Position numbers and translations under genes: made by a program | The notes under the pieces: model-generated | The model's input: only the letters and a program-made list of their open reading frames with translations | Databases searched by the model: none | What the model was told of the DNA's origin: nothing | Part shown: positions 33,511 to 41,869 of the stretch, in pieces | Layout of the letters: each line of letters opens with the position of its first letter | Numbering within the stretch: position 1 is the first letter of the stretch | NCBI RefSeq assembly: GCF_003131205.1 | Contig: NZ_QFFY01000005.1 | Location: 186,001-250,000, forward strand | DNA from: Occallatibacter savannae | Lineage (GTDB): Bacteria; Acidobacteriota; Terriglobia; Terriglobales; Acidobacteriaceae | Length of the DNA: 64,000 bases | Reading direction: 5' to 3'

Positions 33511-34785
33511 TCAACGGCTGCGGATCAGCAGTGCAGTGGCGTCGTCCGTGTGCTGCGAACCGTGACCAAATTTCTGTACTTCGGCGATGAGGCTGTCGAC
33601 GCATGCTTCGGGTTGAACGAAGTGTTCAATGAGGCGGGCGGGGCCATACTCTTCGTTGGTGGCGTTCATGGCTTCGGTGATGCCGTCGGTGTAGAAGAGG
33701 AGCCGAGTACCGGGGCCGAGGGTGATGGTGGTCTCGGGATAGGATGATGCACCGAGGCCGAGGGGCAGGCCAGTGTCTAGATCGAGAAAGGCGCAATGGC
33801 CGTTGATGACAAGAGGCGGCAGGTGCGCAGCGCTGGATACGGTGATCTGGCGCGTCGAGGCGTCGAGGATTCCGTATACCATGGTGACGAACTTGCCAGT
33901 AGGGAAGTCTTCTGTGAGCGACCGGTTCAAGTGCTCGAGGGTCTGAGCAGGCGATGTGTAAAGCGGAGCGATGGAGCGGAGCAGGGCACGCGTTGCGGAC
34001 ATCAGCAACGCGGCGGGCATGCCTTTGCCGGAGACATCGGCGAGCGCGATGCCGTAGCGCTGATTGCCGAGGTCGATGAAATCAAACCAGTCGCCAGCGA
34101 CGGCTCCAGCGGGATGCCATGCGGTTTCGAATGCGAAGCCGGGCACGAGAGGTTGAGGTTTGAGGAAGAGGGCACGCTGCATGGCTCGCGCTTCTGCGTG
34201 TTCGCGCTCGAGACGTTCGCGTTCGACGCGCTCGTTTTTGAAAAGACGCGCGTTCTGGACTGAGATGGCGATGTGGCCGGCGAGGGCTTCAAGGATCTGG
34301 AGCTGGTCATCAGAGAAGGCGTCAATTTCGCAGTGTTCGATGCAGAGGGCACCGATGAGTTCGCCGTCGGCTTTCAGGGGAATGCTGACCGACGAACGTG
34401 TCTCAGGTTCGCAGGGAATGTAGTAGGGGTCTTTGGAGACGTCGGGCGCGTAACGCATTTTGCCGGTTGCGGCGACGTGTCCGACCATGCCTTCCTTACC
34501 GATTTTGAGGCGGGAGCCGAGCTTGTTCTTGGTGCAGCCACGGACGCCGGACAGGACGAGCTCGTTCGAATTTCGATCACGGAGCCAAACGTCGACTTCG
34601 ACATTGCCGATCGAGGTAGCGAGGTCGTTGACGACGCGGTCCAGGAGGCAATCGAGATCGAGTGTGGAGGCGACGAGGTATGTGGCGCGCTGCAGCTTCA
34701 TGAGAACTTGCGAGAACTCGCAGGAAGACTGCACACGAGGAGGAAAGGCGTGCGTGGCCTGGACGGTTGCTGGGAGTGTGGCCAT
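33511..34785 (-). CDS. GAF-domain SpoIIE-type serine phosphatase (RsbU-like)
   Basis: 424 residues. A GAF domain at about 40-180 (DLATSIGNVEVDVWLRD, GHVAATGKMRYAPDV, IPLKADGELIGALCIEH), a short coiled linker (182-205), and a PP2C/SpoIIE phosphatase domain from about 215 with metal ligands in GDWFD (Asp232), ADVSGKGMP (Asp250) and FYTDGI. These proteins dephosphorylate anti-sigma-factor antagonists in partner-switching stress control; the matching kinase and antagonist are not in the window. The GAF ligand is unknown. The ATG at 34785 has GGGAG 8 bases upstream. Confidence 0.88.
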   Translation of the reverse strand: MATLPATVQATHAFPPRVQSSCEFSQVLMKLQRATYLVASTLDLDCLLDRVVNDLATSIGNVEVDVWLRDRNSNELVLSGVRGCTKNKLGSRLKIGKEGMVGHVAATGKMRYAPDVSKDPYYIPCEPETRSSVSIPLKADGELIGALCIEHCEIDAFSDDQLQILEALAGHIAISVQNARLFKNERVERERLEREHAEARAMQRALFLKPQPLVPGFAFETAWHPAGAVAGDWFDFIDLGNQRYGIALADVSGKGMPAALLMSATRALLRSIAPLYTSPAQTLEHLNRSLTEDFPTGKFVTMVYGILDASTRQITVSSAAHLPPLVINGHCAFLDLDTGLPLGLGASSYPETTITLGPGTRLLFYTDGITEAMNATNEEYGPARLIEHFVQPEACVDSLIAEVQKFGHGSQHTDDATALLIRSR

Positions 34786-34982
34786 AAAGGCTCCCTCTGC
34801 CCAGGGGTGGGCTGGGTATTGGATGGGGAGGGAGAAAGGGAGATGCAGAATGTTCGAGCTTCCAGCTTCTAGCTGTTGGCTGAGCTTGCGGCTTTTTGGG
34901 TTTGTCAGCGCTAAAGAGCCCGATCGGGGGCAAGGGATACATCGAATGGACAGCTGGGACGGTGAGGTTTTAGGTTGGGCTT

Positions 34983-35783
34983 ATGGCTGGTGTTTCTTTA
35001 GCGATGGATGGGAAGGTGGCGCTGGTCACGGGCGGATCGCGCGGGATTGGCGCCGAGACGGTGCGGCTGTTTTCGGCCGCCGGCGCGCGGGTGGTCTTCA
35101 GCTACAAGCAGGCGAAGGAGCTGGCGCTGACGCTGATGGATGAGTGCGGGGGGCCGAGCCGGTGCGTGCCGATCGAGCAGGACTTGAGTTCTCCCGCAGA
35201 TGGACGAGCGCTGGTGGGAGCGGCGATCAAGGCTTTCGGGCGGCTGGACGCGCTGGTGGTAAACCATGGAGTTTGGCCGAGCGACGATGCTCCGATCGAG
35301 ATCATGACGGAGGAGCAATGGCGCAGCACGATTGCGATCAATCTGGACTCGGTGTTCGGGCTGGTGCAGGCGGCGGTGGTGCAGATGCAGCTGCAAGGTC
35401 CGCCACCGACAGTTGAGGACGGGCCGAAGGGGCATATCGTGCTGATCAGCTCCACGGCGGGGCAGCGGGGCGAGGCTCTGCATGCGGACTACGCCGTGAC
35501 GAAAGGCGCGCTGATCAGTCTTACGAAGAGCCTGTCGAGCGAGCTTGCCCCGCGCGGAATTCTCGTGAATTGTGTGGCTCCGGGATGGGTGGCGACGGAT
35601 ATGTCAGCTGGAACGCTGGGCGACCCGCTTCTGGGTGCGAAGATCAGGGCGGGGATTCCGGTCGGACGCGTTGCTTCTGTTAAAGAGATCGCTGGGCCGG
35701 TGCTCTTTCTGTGCACGCCGATGGCCGGGTTCATCTCGGGCGAGGTGCTGAACGTGAATGGAGGAGCGGTGCTGGTTGGGTAA
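34983..35783 (+). CDS. Short-chain dehydrogenase/reductase (FabG-like)
   Basis: 266 residues, classical SDR. The NAD(P)-binding motif is TGGSRGIG (16-23), the NHG motif lies at about 94-96, the catalytic Ser is near 157 (LISSTAG), with Tyr170 and Lys174 in YAVTK, and the NVNGG end is typical. It reduces a carbonyl or oxidises an alcohol with NAD(P)H. FabG itself is possible, but the gene is not among fatty-acid genes, so the substrate is open. Followed in the same direction by a secreted protein. Confidence 0.85.
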   Translation: MAGVSLAMDGKVALVTGGSRGIGAETVRLFSAAGARVVFSYKQAKELALTLMDECGGPSRCVPIEQDLSSPADGRALVGAAIKAFGRLDALVVNHGVWPSDDAPIEIMTEEQWRSTIAINLDSVFGLVQAAVVQMQLQGPPPTVEDGPKGHIVLISSTAGQRGEALHADYAVTKGALISLTKSLSSELAPRGILVNCVAPGWVATDMSAGTLGDPLLGAKIRAGIPVGRVASVKEIAGPVLFLCTPMAGFISGEVLNVNGGAVLVG

Positions 35784-35834
35784 AGGCAGGATTAGGGAAC
35801 TGGGATTAACAAGAGCGGGTTCGTGGAGATGTGG

Positions 35835-36659
35835 ATGAGGAAAACTATCGCGGCAGCGTTGGTGGCAATCTGGCTGGCGGTGCCGCTGGGCTTGAGGGCG
35901 CAGGAGAGCGATGGCAAGCCGGCGGACGCGCAGCAGGCGGTGGATCCGGCGGCGGGCAAGAATGCTGCGAAGGCGCGCGCGGTGCTGGATGCAATGGTGA
36001 AGGCGCTGGGCGGAGACGCGTGGCTCAATTTGAAGAATACGGTTCGCGAAGGGCATCTGGCGGCATTCCATCATGGCGATCCAGATCCAGGGACACTGCT
36101 CTTTTATGACTGCCACATGTGGCCCGATCACGACAGATACGAGTACGGGAAACACAAGGACGTCTACCAGTTCTATATCGGGCGCAAAGGAACTGAGGTG
36201 ACGTATCGCGGCGCGAAGGAGTTGCCGAAGGATCAGCTGGATGATTTCCTTCGGCGGCGCGATCACTCCATCGAGATGGCGGTGAAGGTCTGGCTGAAGG
36301 ATCCGAAGACAATCCTCGTGTACGAAGGCCAACGGATGGCGGAGCGGCACATGGCGGACCAGGTGACGCTGATCTCGGCGGAGAATGAATCGATCACGAT
36401 TCAGGCCGACGTGCAGACACATCTGCCGCTGAGCCGCAGCTTCCAGTGGCGCGATCCCGAGTACAAGGACAAGAACACCGAGCTGGAGGAATACGCGGAC
36501 TATCACGATGTGCAGGGCCTGCCTACGGCGTACTCGATTACGCGCATGCACAACGATGAGACGGTGCGGCAGATGTATATCGATAAGGTGCACTACAACG
36601 TGGATCTGCCGGCGGACTACTGGGATGTAGCTGGGATTGCGAAGAGGGTGAAGAAGTAA
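35835..36659 (+). CDS. Secreted hypothetical protein
   Basis: 274 residues from the ATG at 35835, chosen because GGAG lies 6 bases upstream; the ATG at 35829 abuts that site. A signal peptide (MRKTIAAALVAIWLAVPLGL, ending RAQE) is followed by ALGGDAWLNLKNTVREG, the opening pattern of LolA/outer-membrane lipoprotein-sorting-like folds, then many beta strands. A LolA-like convex fold is possible but unproven. It lies 51 bases after the SDR gene, possibly in one transcript. Confidence 0.7.
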   Translation: MRKTIAAALVAIWLAVPLGLRAQESDGKPADAQQAVDPAAGKNAAKARAVLDAMVKALGGDAWLNLKNTVREGHLAAFHHGDPDPGTLLFYDCHMWPDHDRYEYGKHKDVYQFYIGRKGTEVTYRGAKELPKDQLDDFLRRRDHSIEMAVKVWLKDPKTILVYEGQRMAERHMADQVTLISAENESITIQADVQTHLPLSRSFQWRDPEYKDKNTELEEYADYHDVQGLPTAYSITRMHNDETVRQMYIDKVHYNVDLPADYWDVAGIAKRVKK

Positions 36660-36847
36660 CACCTCTCTGTTCTCAGCATTCAGCCTTGAGTCGACCTGGT
36701 CAAAGATCAAACTTGTACTTGATGGCGATCGGCCGAGGCTATGCCATCGATGCTGCTGACCGCGAGTGGCTGATTTCGCGAAATGGCTTCAGAAGCAGAA
36801 GCAGCCGTAGCTTCGAAAGGCTGCGCTGGGTTCTCAGTACGCTTCGT

Positions 36848-36853
36848 TATAAT
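36848..36853 (+). promoter_or_regulatory. Possible -10 box of the fabZ-lpxA-lpxI operon
   Basis: TATAAT matches consensus exactly, 50 bases before the fabZ start. No good -35 box is visible at the right spacing (CTGGG near 36826). Confidence 0.35.
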
Positions 36854-36902
36854 CCACAGGGAGCGCGGGGAGCCGTGTTTGCGCGCTTTCTGGAGCTAGA
36901 GA

Positions 36903-37421
36903 ATGACGTTCGATATCCAGGAGATCCTGGAGTTTCTTCCTCACCGCTACCCGTTTCTGCTGATCGACAGGATCACCGAATTTGAGCCGCAGAAGCGGCT
37001 CGTCGCGCTGAAAAATGTGACCATCAATGAGCCTTTTTTTCAGGGACATTTTCCCGGGTATCCCATCATGCCGGGCGTTCTGGTGGTGGAGGCGATGGCG
37101 CAGGCGGGCGGCATCATCATGATGCACGAGCTGGAAGATCGGCATTCGAAGCTGGTGGTGTTTACGGGGATCGAGCGCGCGAAGTTTCGCCGACCGGTGA
37201 CGCCGGGAGACCAGCTGCGGATCGAGGTGGATGTGCTGTCGTTCCGGACGCGGGCGGGAAAGATTCAGGGCCGGGCAACGGTAGATGGCAAGCTGGCTTG
37301 TGAGGCGACACTGACCTGCGCTGTGGTGACGCGGGAGCGGGAGCGCAAGGCGCATGGAGAGGGTTCGGTAGCAGAGGCACAAGCGGAGGCAGCATCTGTA
37401 AGCGCGACGGTGAACGAGTGA
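36903..37421 (+). CDS. fabZ: 3-hydroxyacyl-ACP dehydratase FabZ
   Basis: 172 residues. It dehydrates 3-hydroxyacyl-ACP in fatty-acid synthesis and competes with LpxA for the same substrate. Family signature: LPHRYPFLLIDR (12-23), the catalytic His49 in GHFPGYPIMPG and Glu63 in VEAMAQ. The C-terminus carries about 25 extra Glu/Ala/Ser-rich residues beyond the hot-dog fold. First gene of fabZ-lpxA-lpxI; its stop overlaps the lpxA start by 4 bp. GGAG lies 8 bases before the ATG. Confidence 0.95.
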   Translation: MTFDIQEILEFLPHRYPFLLIDRITEFEPQKRLVALKNVTINEPFFQGHFPGYPIMPGVLVVEAMAQAGGIIMMHELEDRHSKLVVFTGIERAKFRRPVTPGDQLRIEVDVLSFRTRAGKIQGRATVDGKLACEATLTCAVVTRERERKAHGEGSVAEAQAEAASVSATVNE

Positions 37422-38188
37422 GCATCCATCCTAGTGCCGTGATCGCGGAGGGAGCGGTGGTTCCCGACTCCTGTGAGGTGGGTCCGTTTTCGACGATTGG
37501 GCCGGATGTGGTGCTTGGCGAAGACTGCCGGCTGATTTCGCATGTGGTGCTGGATGGGCATACGCGAATCGGGAACAAGAACGTGTTCTATCCGTTCTGC
37601 TCGGTTGGGATCGCACCGCAGGATCTGAAGTATGGCGGCGAACCTACGCAGACGGAGATCGGCGATGACAATACGATTCGCGAGTGCGTGACGATCAGCC
37701 GCGGAACGGTGAAGGGCGGTGGGATTACGCGGGTGGGTTCGAAAAACCTGCTGATGGCCTATGTGCATATCGGCCATGACTGCCGGGTGGGTAGCGGGTG
37801 CATTCTGGCGAATGCGGCAACTTTGGCGGGACACGTCAACATCGAGGACTTTGCGACCGTGGGCGCGTTCAGTCCGGTGCATCAGTTCTGCACAGTGGGG
37901 AAGTACGCCTTCATCGGCGGCGGCACAATCGTCACGCAAGACGTGCTGCCTTTCTCCCTGACTTCAGCGAAGCGCGAGAACCGCGCCTTCGGCATCAACA
38001 AGATCGGACTGGCGCGGCGTGGATTCTCTGAAGACCGGCTGAAGACACTGCAGAAGGCGTTCCGCTACCTGACCTCGTCGAAGATGAATACGACGCAGGC
38101 GCTCGAGCAGATTCGCGGGATGGAAGGCGAGGATGCGAAGCTGCTGGCGGAATTTATCGAGAAGAGCCAGCGGGGAATTATCAAGTAG
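37418..38188 (+). CDS. lpxA: UDP-N-acetylglucosamine acyltransferase LpxA
   Basis: 256 residues, a left-handed beta-helix protein with hexapeptide repeats and a C-terminal helical domain. It transfers a 3-hydroxyacyl chain from ACP to UDP-GlcNAc, the first step of lipid A synthesis. The catalytic histidine region is AYVHIGHDCRVG (114-125), with His117 and His120, and the usual NTIRECVTISRGT loop is present. It starts with GTG at 37418 inside the fabZ stop (4-bp overlap) and is followed directly by lpxI, giving tight coupling. Its presence indicates lipopolysaccharide. Confidence 0.95.
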   Translation: MSIHPSAVIAEGAVVPDSCEVGPFSTIGPDVVLGEDCRLISHVVLDGHTRIGNKNVFYPFCSVGIAPQDLKYGGEPTQTEIGDDNTIRECVTISRGTVKGGGITRVGSKNLLMAYVHIGHDCRVGSGCILANAATLAGHVNIEDFATVGAFSPVHQFCTVGKYAFIGGGTIVTQDVLPFSLTSAKRENRAFGINKIGLARRGFSEDRLKTLQKAFRYLTSSKMNTTQALEQIRGMEGEDAKLLAEFIEKSQRGIIK

Positions 38189-39082
38189 ATGAAGCTCGGA
38201 TTGATCGCGGGCAATGGGCGGTTTCCGTTTCTGCTGCTTGATGCTGCGCGCGCGCAGGGCTTTGCCGTTACCGTTGCCGCGATCCGCGAAGAGACTGATC
38301 CCGAGATCAATGATCGTGCTGCGTACGACGACAAGATTACAGTGCATTGGCTCTCGCTGGGGGAGCTTTCTCGTCTTATTGAGATCTTCCACAAAGAGGA
38401 AGTAGAGTCGGCGGTAATGGCCGGCCAGGTGAAGCATAAGCAGATTTTCTCGAGCATTCGGCCGGACTGGCGATTGGCGAAGCTGCTGCTGAACCTGCGG
38501 ACGCGCAATACAGACATGCTTCTCGGCGCCGTAGCGAAGGTGCTGAGTGATGAGGGGATCGAACTGATGAGCTCGACGCAATTTCTGGAGCCGCTGCTGG
38601 CACAGAAGGGAGGGCTGACGGAGGCTATGGGCGGGCGAGGCCCGACTGAAGATGAGCGGAAGAACATCGAGTACGGGCTGGGCGTTGCGCGGGCAGTCGC
38701 GGGCTTCGACATCGGACAGACAGTCGTGGTGGCGGCGCAGGCGTGCGTGGCGGTGGAGGCCATGGAGGGAACGGACGCGACGATTGAGCGGGCAGGGCTG
38801 CTGATGAAGTCGCTGGAGGAGGACGGAGCGTCGCCGGCCTCGACGCTCGAAAGGAAGCTGACTGTCGTAAAGGTCGCGAAGCCGAATCAGGACATGCGGT
38901 TTGACGTACCTGTGATCGGGATCAAGACGATCGAGACGATGATCGCTGCAGGAGCGAGCTGCCTGTCGGTCGAAGCGGGTCGGACCCTGCTGTTCGATCG
39001 CGAGACACTGCTGAGGCGAGCGGAGAAGGCGGGAATTGCGATTGTGGCGGCGGAGAGACAGGGAAGCGGAACTGGGGATTAG
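38189..39082 (+). CDS. lpxI: UDP-2,3-diacylglucosamine pyrophosphatase LpxI
   Basis: 297 residues. LpxI removes UMP from UDP-2,3-diacylglucosamine to give lipid X, doing the job of LpxH in many non-enteric bacteria. The N-terminal half starts LGLIAGNGRFPFLLLDAA, and the C-terminal catalytic half has the family-typical NIEYGLGVARAVAGFDIGQT and FDVPVIGIKTIETM, with acidic metal ligands near GTDATIERAG. The ATG abuts the lpxA stop (TAG then ATG). Third gene of the lipid A operon. Confidence 0.93.
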   Translation: MKLGLIAGNGRFPFLLLDAARAQGFAVTVAAIREETDPEINDRAAYDDKITVHWLSLGELSRLIEIFHKEEVESAVMAGQVKHKQIFSSIRPDWRLAKLLLNLRTRNTDMLLGAVAKVLSDEGIELMSSTQFLEPLLAQKGGLTEAMGGRGPTEDERKNIEYGLGVARAVAGFDIGQTVVVAAQACVAVEAMEGTDATIERAGLLMKSLEEDGASPASTLERKLTVVKVAKPNQDMRFDVPVIGIKTIETMIAAGASCLSVEAGRTLLFDRETLLRRAEKAGIAIVAAERQGSGTGD

Positions 39083-39262
39083 GTACCAGGGGAACGCATG
39101 CTCTAAGTCTGAGACCGGCGCGGTGACAATAGATCCGGTGTCGGGAACTATACTGGGCTGGCGGAGTCTCCTCCCTGTCGAGATCCGTCTGTATGAACGC
39201 CGGTGTTTTGGCCCGGAGGCGAAGCAAAGGTTCCCCGTTTTCCAAAAATGAGGAGGTTCGAG

Positions 39263-39808
39263 GTGAAGAAGTCCATTCTGTGTGTTGCGGTGGCCGCTCT
39301 GTCTCTTCTGGCGCCGCAGTTGACGGTGCATGCGGCCGATGATGCGGCGATGCCGACTGCCGGGCAAAAGGCTCCCACGTTTACTCTTCCATCGCAGGAG
39401 GGTAAGCCGATTTCTCTGGACAGCTTTCACGGCAAGTGGGTGGTGCTGTACTTCTATCCAAAGGACATGACACCTGGGTGTACGGTGGAGGCGCATAACT
39501 TCCAAAGAGATCTGACGAAGTTCGAGGCGGAAGGTGCCGTCATCCTGGGCGTGAGCGTGGATACGGTCGACAGTCACAAGCAGTTCTGCACCAAGGATGG
39601 ATTGACGTTCCACCTGCTGGCTGATCCCGATCACAAGGTAGTGGATGAGTATGGTTCGCTGGGCCACTTCGGAGAGATGACGATTGCAAACCGGAACACA
39701 TTTCTGATCGATCCGAGCGGTAAGATCGTGAAGGTCTGGACGAAAGTTGATCCTCGGGTCCACTCCGAAGAGGTGCTGACAGCACTTCAGCAGTCGAAAA
39801 AGGGGTGA
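39263..39808 (+). CDS. Exported peroxiredoxin (Bcp/PrxQ-like)
   Basis: 181 residues from the GTG at 39263, with AGGAGG 6 bases upstream; the ATG at 39248 would put that site inside the gene. A signal peptide (to about HAAD, residue 26) precedes a thioredoxin-fold AhpC/TSA domain. The peroxidatic Cys73 lies in PKDMTPGCT. The resolving Cys usual in PrxQ five residues later is His78 here; another Cys109 (KQFCTKDG) is present. It reduces peroxides in the periplasm, with either Cys109 or a partner thiol resolving it (inference). Confidence 0.88.
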   Translation: MKKSILCVAVAALSLLAPQLTVHAADDAAMPTAGQKAPTFTLPSQEGKPISLDSFHGKWVVLYFYPKDMTPGCTVEAHNFQRDLTKFEAEGAVILGVSVDTVDSHKQFCTKDGLTFHLLADPDHKVVDEYGSLGHFGEMTIANRNTFLIDPSGKIVKVWTKVDPRVHSEEVLTALQQSKKG

Positions 39809-39829
39809 TAGGCTGCCACCTGCAGACGT

Positions 39830-39900
39830 AGCGTTATAGTCTAGGATTACGACCTGAGATTCTCAATCTTAAAACCCGGGTTCGATTCCCGGTAGCGCTA
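39830..39900 (+). tRNA. tRNA-Glu, anticodon CTC
   Basis: 71 bases fold into a full cloverleaf: acceptor AGCGTTA/TAGCGCT (39830-39836, 39893-39899) with one G-T pair; D-stem GTC/GAC; anticodon stem TGAGA/TCTTA around loop TTCTCAA; T-stem CCGGG/CCCGG with loop TTCGATT. The D-loop is short, hence the small size. CCA is not encoded. It marks the left edge of the mobile-looking island. Confidence 0.85.
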
Positions 39901-39919
39901 CGAGATATCTGACGCTAAG

Positions 39920-39942
39920 GCCCGCTAAATCAGCGGGCTTTT
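39920..39942 (+). terminator. Rho-independent terminator after the tRNA gene
   Basis: GCCCGCT (39920-39926), a 5-base loop, AGCGGGC (39932-39938), TTTT. Confidence 0.8.
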
Positions 39943-39961
39943 CCTTTGCCACGAAGACGTT

Positions 39962-40075
39962 CTAACGCGTGTTTGTGGCACAGAGCGCGAAATCTGTGGC
40001 ACATCCGGTGGCACAGTCGACGGTGAGACGGTAACCGTCGATGTGAAAATACTGGCTGCTTGGCGAGGCAATTTA
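39962..40075 (-). pseudogene. Possible C-terminal scrap of a tRNA-site integrase
   Basis: On the minus strand a frame ends at 39962 with VDCATGCATDFALCATNTR. The underlying DNA shows three TGTGGCAC words (39981-40016). C-termini of this Cys-Ala-Thr type, next to a tRNA 3' end, look like those of some acidobacterial phage-type integrases as I remember them; no catalytic motif is present. It would mark an old attachment site. Weak identification. Confidence 0.3.
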
Positions 40076-40345
40076 GGCGAAGATTCGGCATAGTTCCGAG
40101 TTACGCATGGATCTTCGATCCACCCATATGGATGAAAATCGGTTCAGCGCAGTGCGTGTGATATCGAGGCGGCGTGGACGGCGAAGGTCGTGGCTACTCT
40201 GGATCAGTTGAAGCCGTTTCCGAGTTTGGCCTGGGTTGCGTGTTTGGACCAATCTGTGTCGCGCCTCCAACCTCCGGGTTGCTGGTAGCACGTGACGGTG
40301 TCTGATTATCTTCGCGCACGCTTCCTGCCGTATCCACGCCGGAGG

Positions 40346-40531
40346 ATGGTGTCCTACAAGCTCGCTGGAATCGATGTGCACAAGAATGTTGTCATGGTTG
40401 TGGTGATCGACAGACACAACCCCGGCGCGAAGCCGGAGCGGCGACGCTTTCTGGGCTCGACCCCTACGTGGTCTGCGGTGGGTGTCCTCAGGATCAGGTG
40501 CGGTGCACATGCCCAATTTCAAGGGATGTGA
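40346..40531 (+). pseudogene. IS110-type transposase, N-terminal fragment
   Basis: After ATG at 40346 the frame reads MVSYKLAGIDVHKNVVMVVV, the opening of IS110-family (DEDD) transposases with the first catalytic Asp, and stays similar to about 40470 (KPERRRFLGSTP). It then runs into unrelated sequence. The rest of the roughly 330-400-residue protein is missing. Insertion-sequence ends are not visible. Confidence 0.6.
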
Positions 40532-40544
40532 AGGAGGACTGCTG

Positions 40545-40802
40545 ATGACCCGCGCAGTGATGAACGTCAGCTTAGCCCTGCTCATCGCTGGCGTGCTCTT
40601 CTTCTCGTACCGGAGCAGGCAGGCCGAACGGTTCATGCAGTCAGCAATACGCATGCAGCTAGAGACCGCGACTCGGCGTATGGACCCACCCTGGGGCAGC
40701 GTGGGGTTCTACATTGAGGATGTGGTTGCGATCAGCTCATTCGCGCAAGACAAGCGCCGGGTAGATCGGATCACCTCGGCACGTCGTTGGATTAGCACCT
40801 GA
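40545..40802 (+). CDS. Small membrane protein, hypothetical
   Basis: 85 residues from the ATG at 40545, with AAGGAGG 8 bases upstream, a strong site. An N-terminal helix (about 5-21, VMNVSLALLIAGVLFFSY) is followed by a basic soluble part (RSRQAERFMQSAIRMQ). No family recognised. It lies between the IS110 scrap and the convergent TadE-type genes. The good ribosome site argues for a real gene. Confidence 0.55.
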   Translation: MTRAVMNVSLALLIAGVLFFSYRSRQAERFMQSAIRMQLETATRRMDPPWGSVGFYIEDVVAISSFAQDKRRVDRITSARRWIST

Positions 40803-40835
40803 TTCCGGATGTGCGATCGGCAACGCACGTGAACG

Positions 40836-41279
40836 CTAATTCGAGATCACCATCTGTGCGGTACTGTGCATTTGCAGCCGCGTCGCCTTCCAGTACGGAA
40901 CCGCGATCGGAAACGTGTAGTAGACGTCCACCTTCACGTTGTGCCCAACCGCGTTGTCCCCGTCCGGCAGGGATAGTTGCGCGGTGGTGTTCGCGCTGTT
41001 AATCCCGGGGTATCCCAAGCCAGCCACCAGCGCGGTGATGCGCGTGTTGTCCCCCGCGCCCGTGAGGCAGTAGTCGGCCAGGTTCGGGTTGGCCGTGGTG
41101 CAGGCATTGCTGCCGCGCACCGATGCGTACCGCGCCGCTTCCTTGGCCGCCTCCGCCGTGAAGTGATAGCCGTAGAAGGCGAACGAGAACTCGATGATCC
41201 CGAACAGCATCATGATAAGCAGGAGACTCGCGATCGCGAACTCCACCAGGCTTCCACCCTCTTCATTCCCAAATTTCAC
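40836..41279 (-). CDS. TadE-type pseudopilin-like protein
   Basis: 147 residues from a GTG at 41279 with AGGAGG 7 bases upstream. The N-terminus NEEGGSLVEFAIASLLLIMM is the TadE signature: a short basic/acidic head, G-x-x-x-V-E-F/L-A, then a transmembrane helix, as in the minor pseudopilins of Flp/Tad pili. The C-terminal 100 residues are exported. Third gene of a tadG-tadE-tadE run on the minus strand. Secretion ATPase, protease and pilin genes are absent. Confidence 0.85.
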   Translation of the reverse strand: MKFGNEEGGSLVEFAIASLLLIMMLFGIIEFSFAFYGYHFTAEAAKEAARYASVRGSNACTTANPNLADYCLTGAGDNTRITALVAGLGYPGINSANTTAQLSLPDGDNAVGHNVKVDVYYTFPIAVPYWKATRLQMHSTAQMVISN

Positions 41280-41290
41280 GATCGTTCCTC

Positions 41291-41860
41291 CTACTGCAGT
41301 CTCTTCACAACAGCGTGGCCGTACATGTTCATCGGTCCATCCATTCCCGGCACGGTGACAACGGGGCTCACGGCGATGCGGGTCTCGATGATGATGTTCT
41401 GCTCCAGGTGGGAATTGCCTACACACCTGGTGAGCGCATCACCGGCTCCGCAGGCGAACGGCGGGTACTTCATCTTCGCGGGATCGGTGCCCGGCGGATC
41501 GATGTCCGGCGACGAGCACGAGCAATACGAGCAGGAGTAGGAACTCCCCGACGCATTGCACACCGTTCCCGTGGGCAGCGGCGAACCATCGGGCATCGAC
41601 GTGGGCTGATCGAGGCTCAATGACCCAACCAGCCCAGGGACAGTGGCCACCTCATTCTGCGCCGCAGCCAGGATGCTTCCCGTCTGAACCGCCGTGCTCG
41701 TGTTCTGGGCGGCATACTGTCCGGCGGCCTTGGCCGCGTTCGACACATTGATGGAGGCGTAAGCGATGTGGCCGAGTTCCGCCACACCCAGGAGCAGAAC
41801 GAGCAGGAGTGGGAGCGTCAACGCCAACTCGACCAGGGATTGTCCGTCTTCATTTTTCAT
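41291..41860 (-). CDS. TadE-type pseudopilin-like protein, Cys-rich
   Basis: 189 residues. MKNEDGQSLVELALTLPLLL is a classical TadE N-terminus (E-D-G-Q-S-L-V-E), followed by an exported domain with an unusual run of Cys and Ser (SYSCSYCSCSSP, about residues 107-118) and two later Cys (FACGAG, TRCVG) that could form disulphides. It lies between two other Tad-like genes, 11 bases upstream of the next one and 9 bases downstream of the tadG-like gene, so the three form an operon. Confidence 0.85.
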   Translation of the reverse strand: MKNEDGQSLVELALTLPLLLVLLLGVAELGHIAYASINVSNAAKAAGQYAAQNTSTAVQTGSILAAAQNEVATVPGLVGSLSLDQPTSMPDGSPLPTGTVCNASGSSYSCSYCSCSSPDIDPPGTDPAKMKYPPFACGAGDALTRCVGNSHLEQNIIIETRIAVSPVVTVPGMDGPMNMYGHAVVKRLQ

Positions 41861-41869
41861 CGTGATCTC

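Noticed and set aside
35604..36710. 368-codon minus-strand frame opposite the secreted protein after the SDR gene
   Set aside because: Shadow frame; the plus strand has a signal peptide and ribosome site.
37964..39763. 599-codon minus-strand frame over lpxA, lpxI and the peroxiredoxin gene
   Set aside because: Very long, but Arg/His/Leu-rich shadow of three well-identified plus-strand genes.
39981..40016. Three spaced TGTGGCAC words as a possible CRISPR or iteron array
   Set aside because: Only three short, unevenly spaced copies; better explained as repeated Cys-Ala-Thr codons in an integrase scrap.
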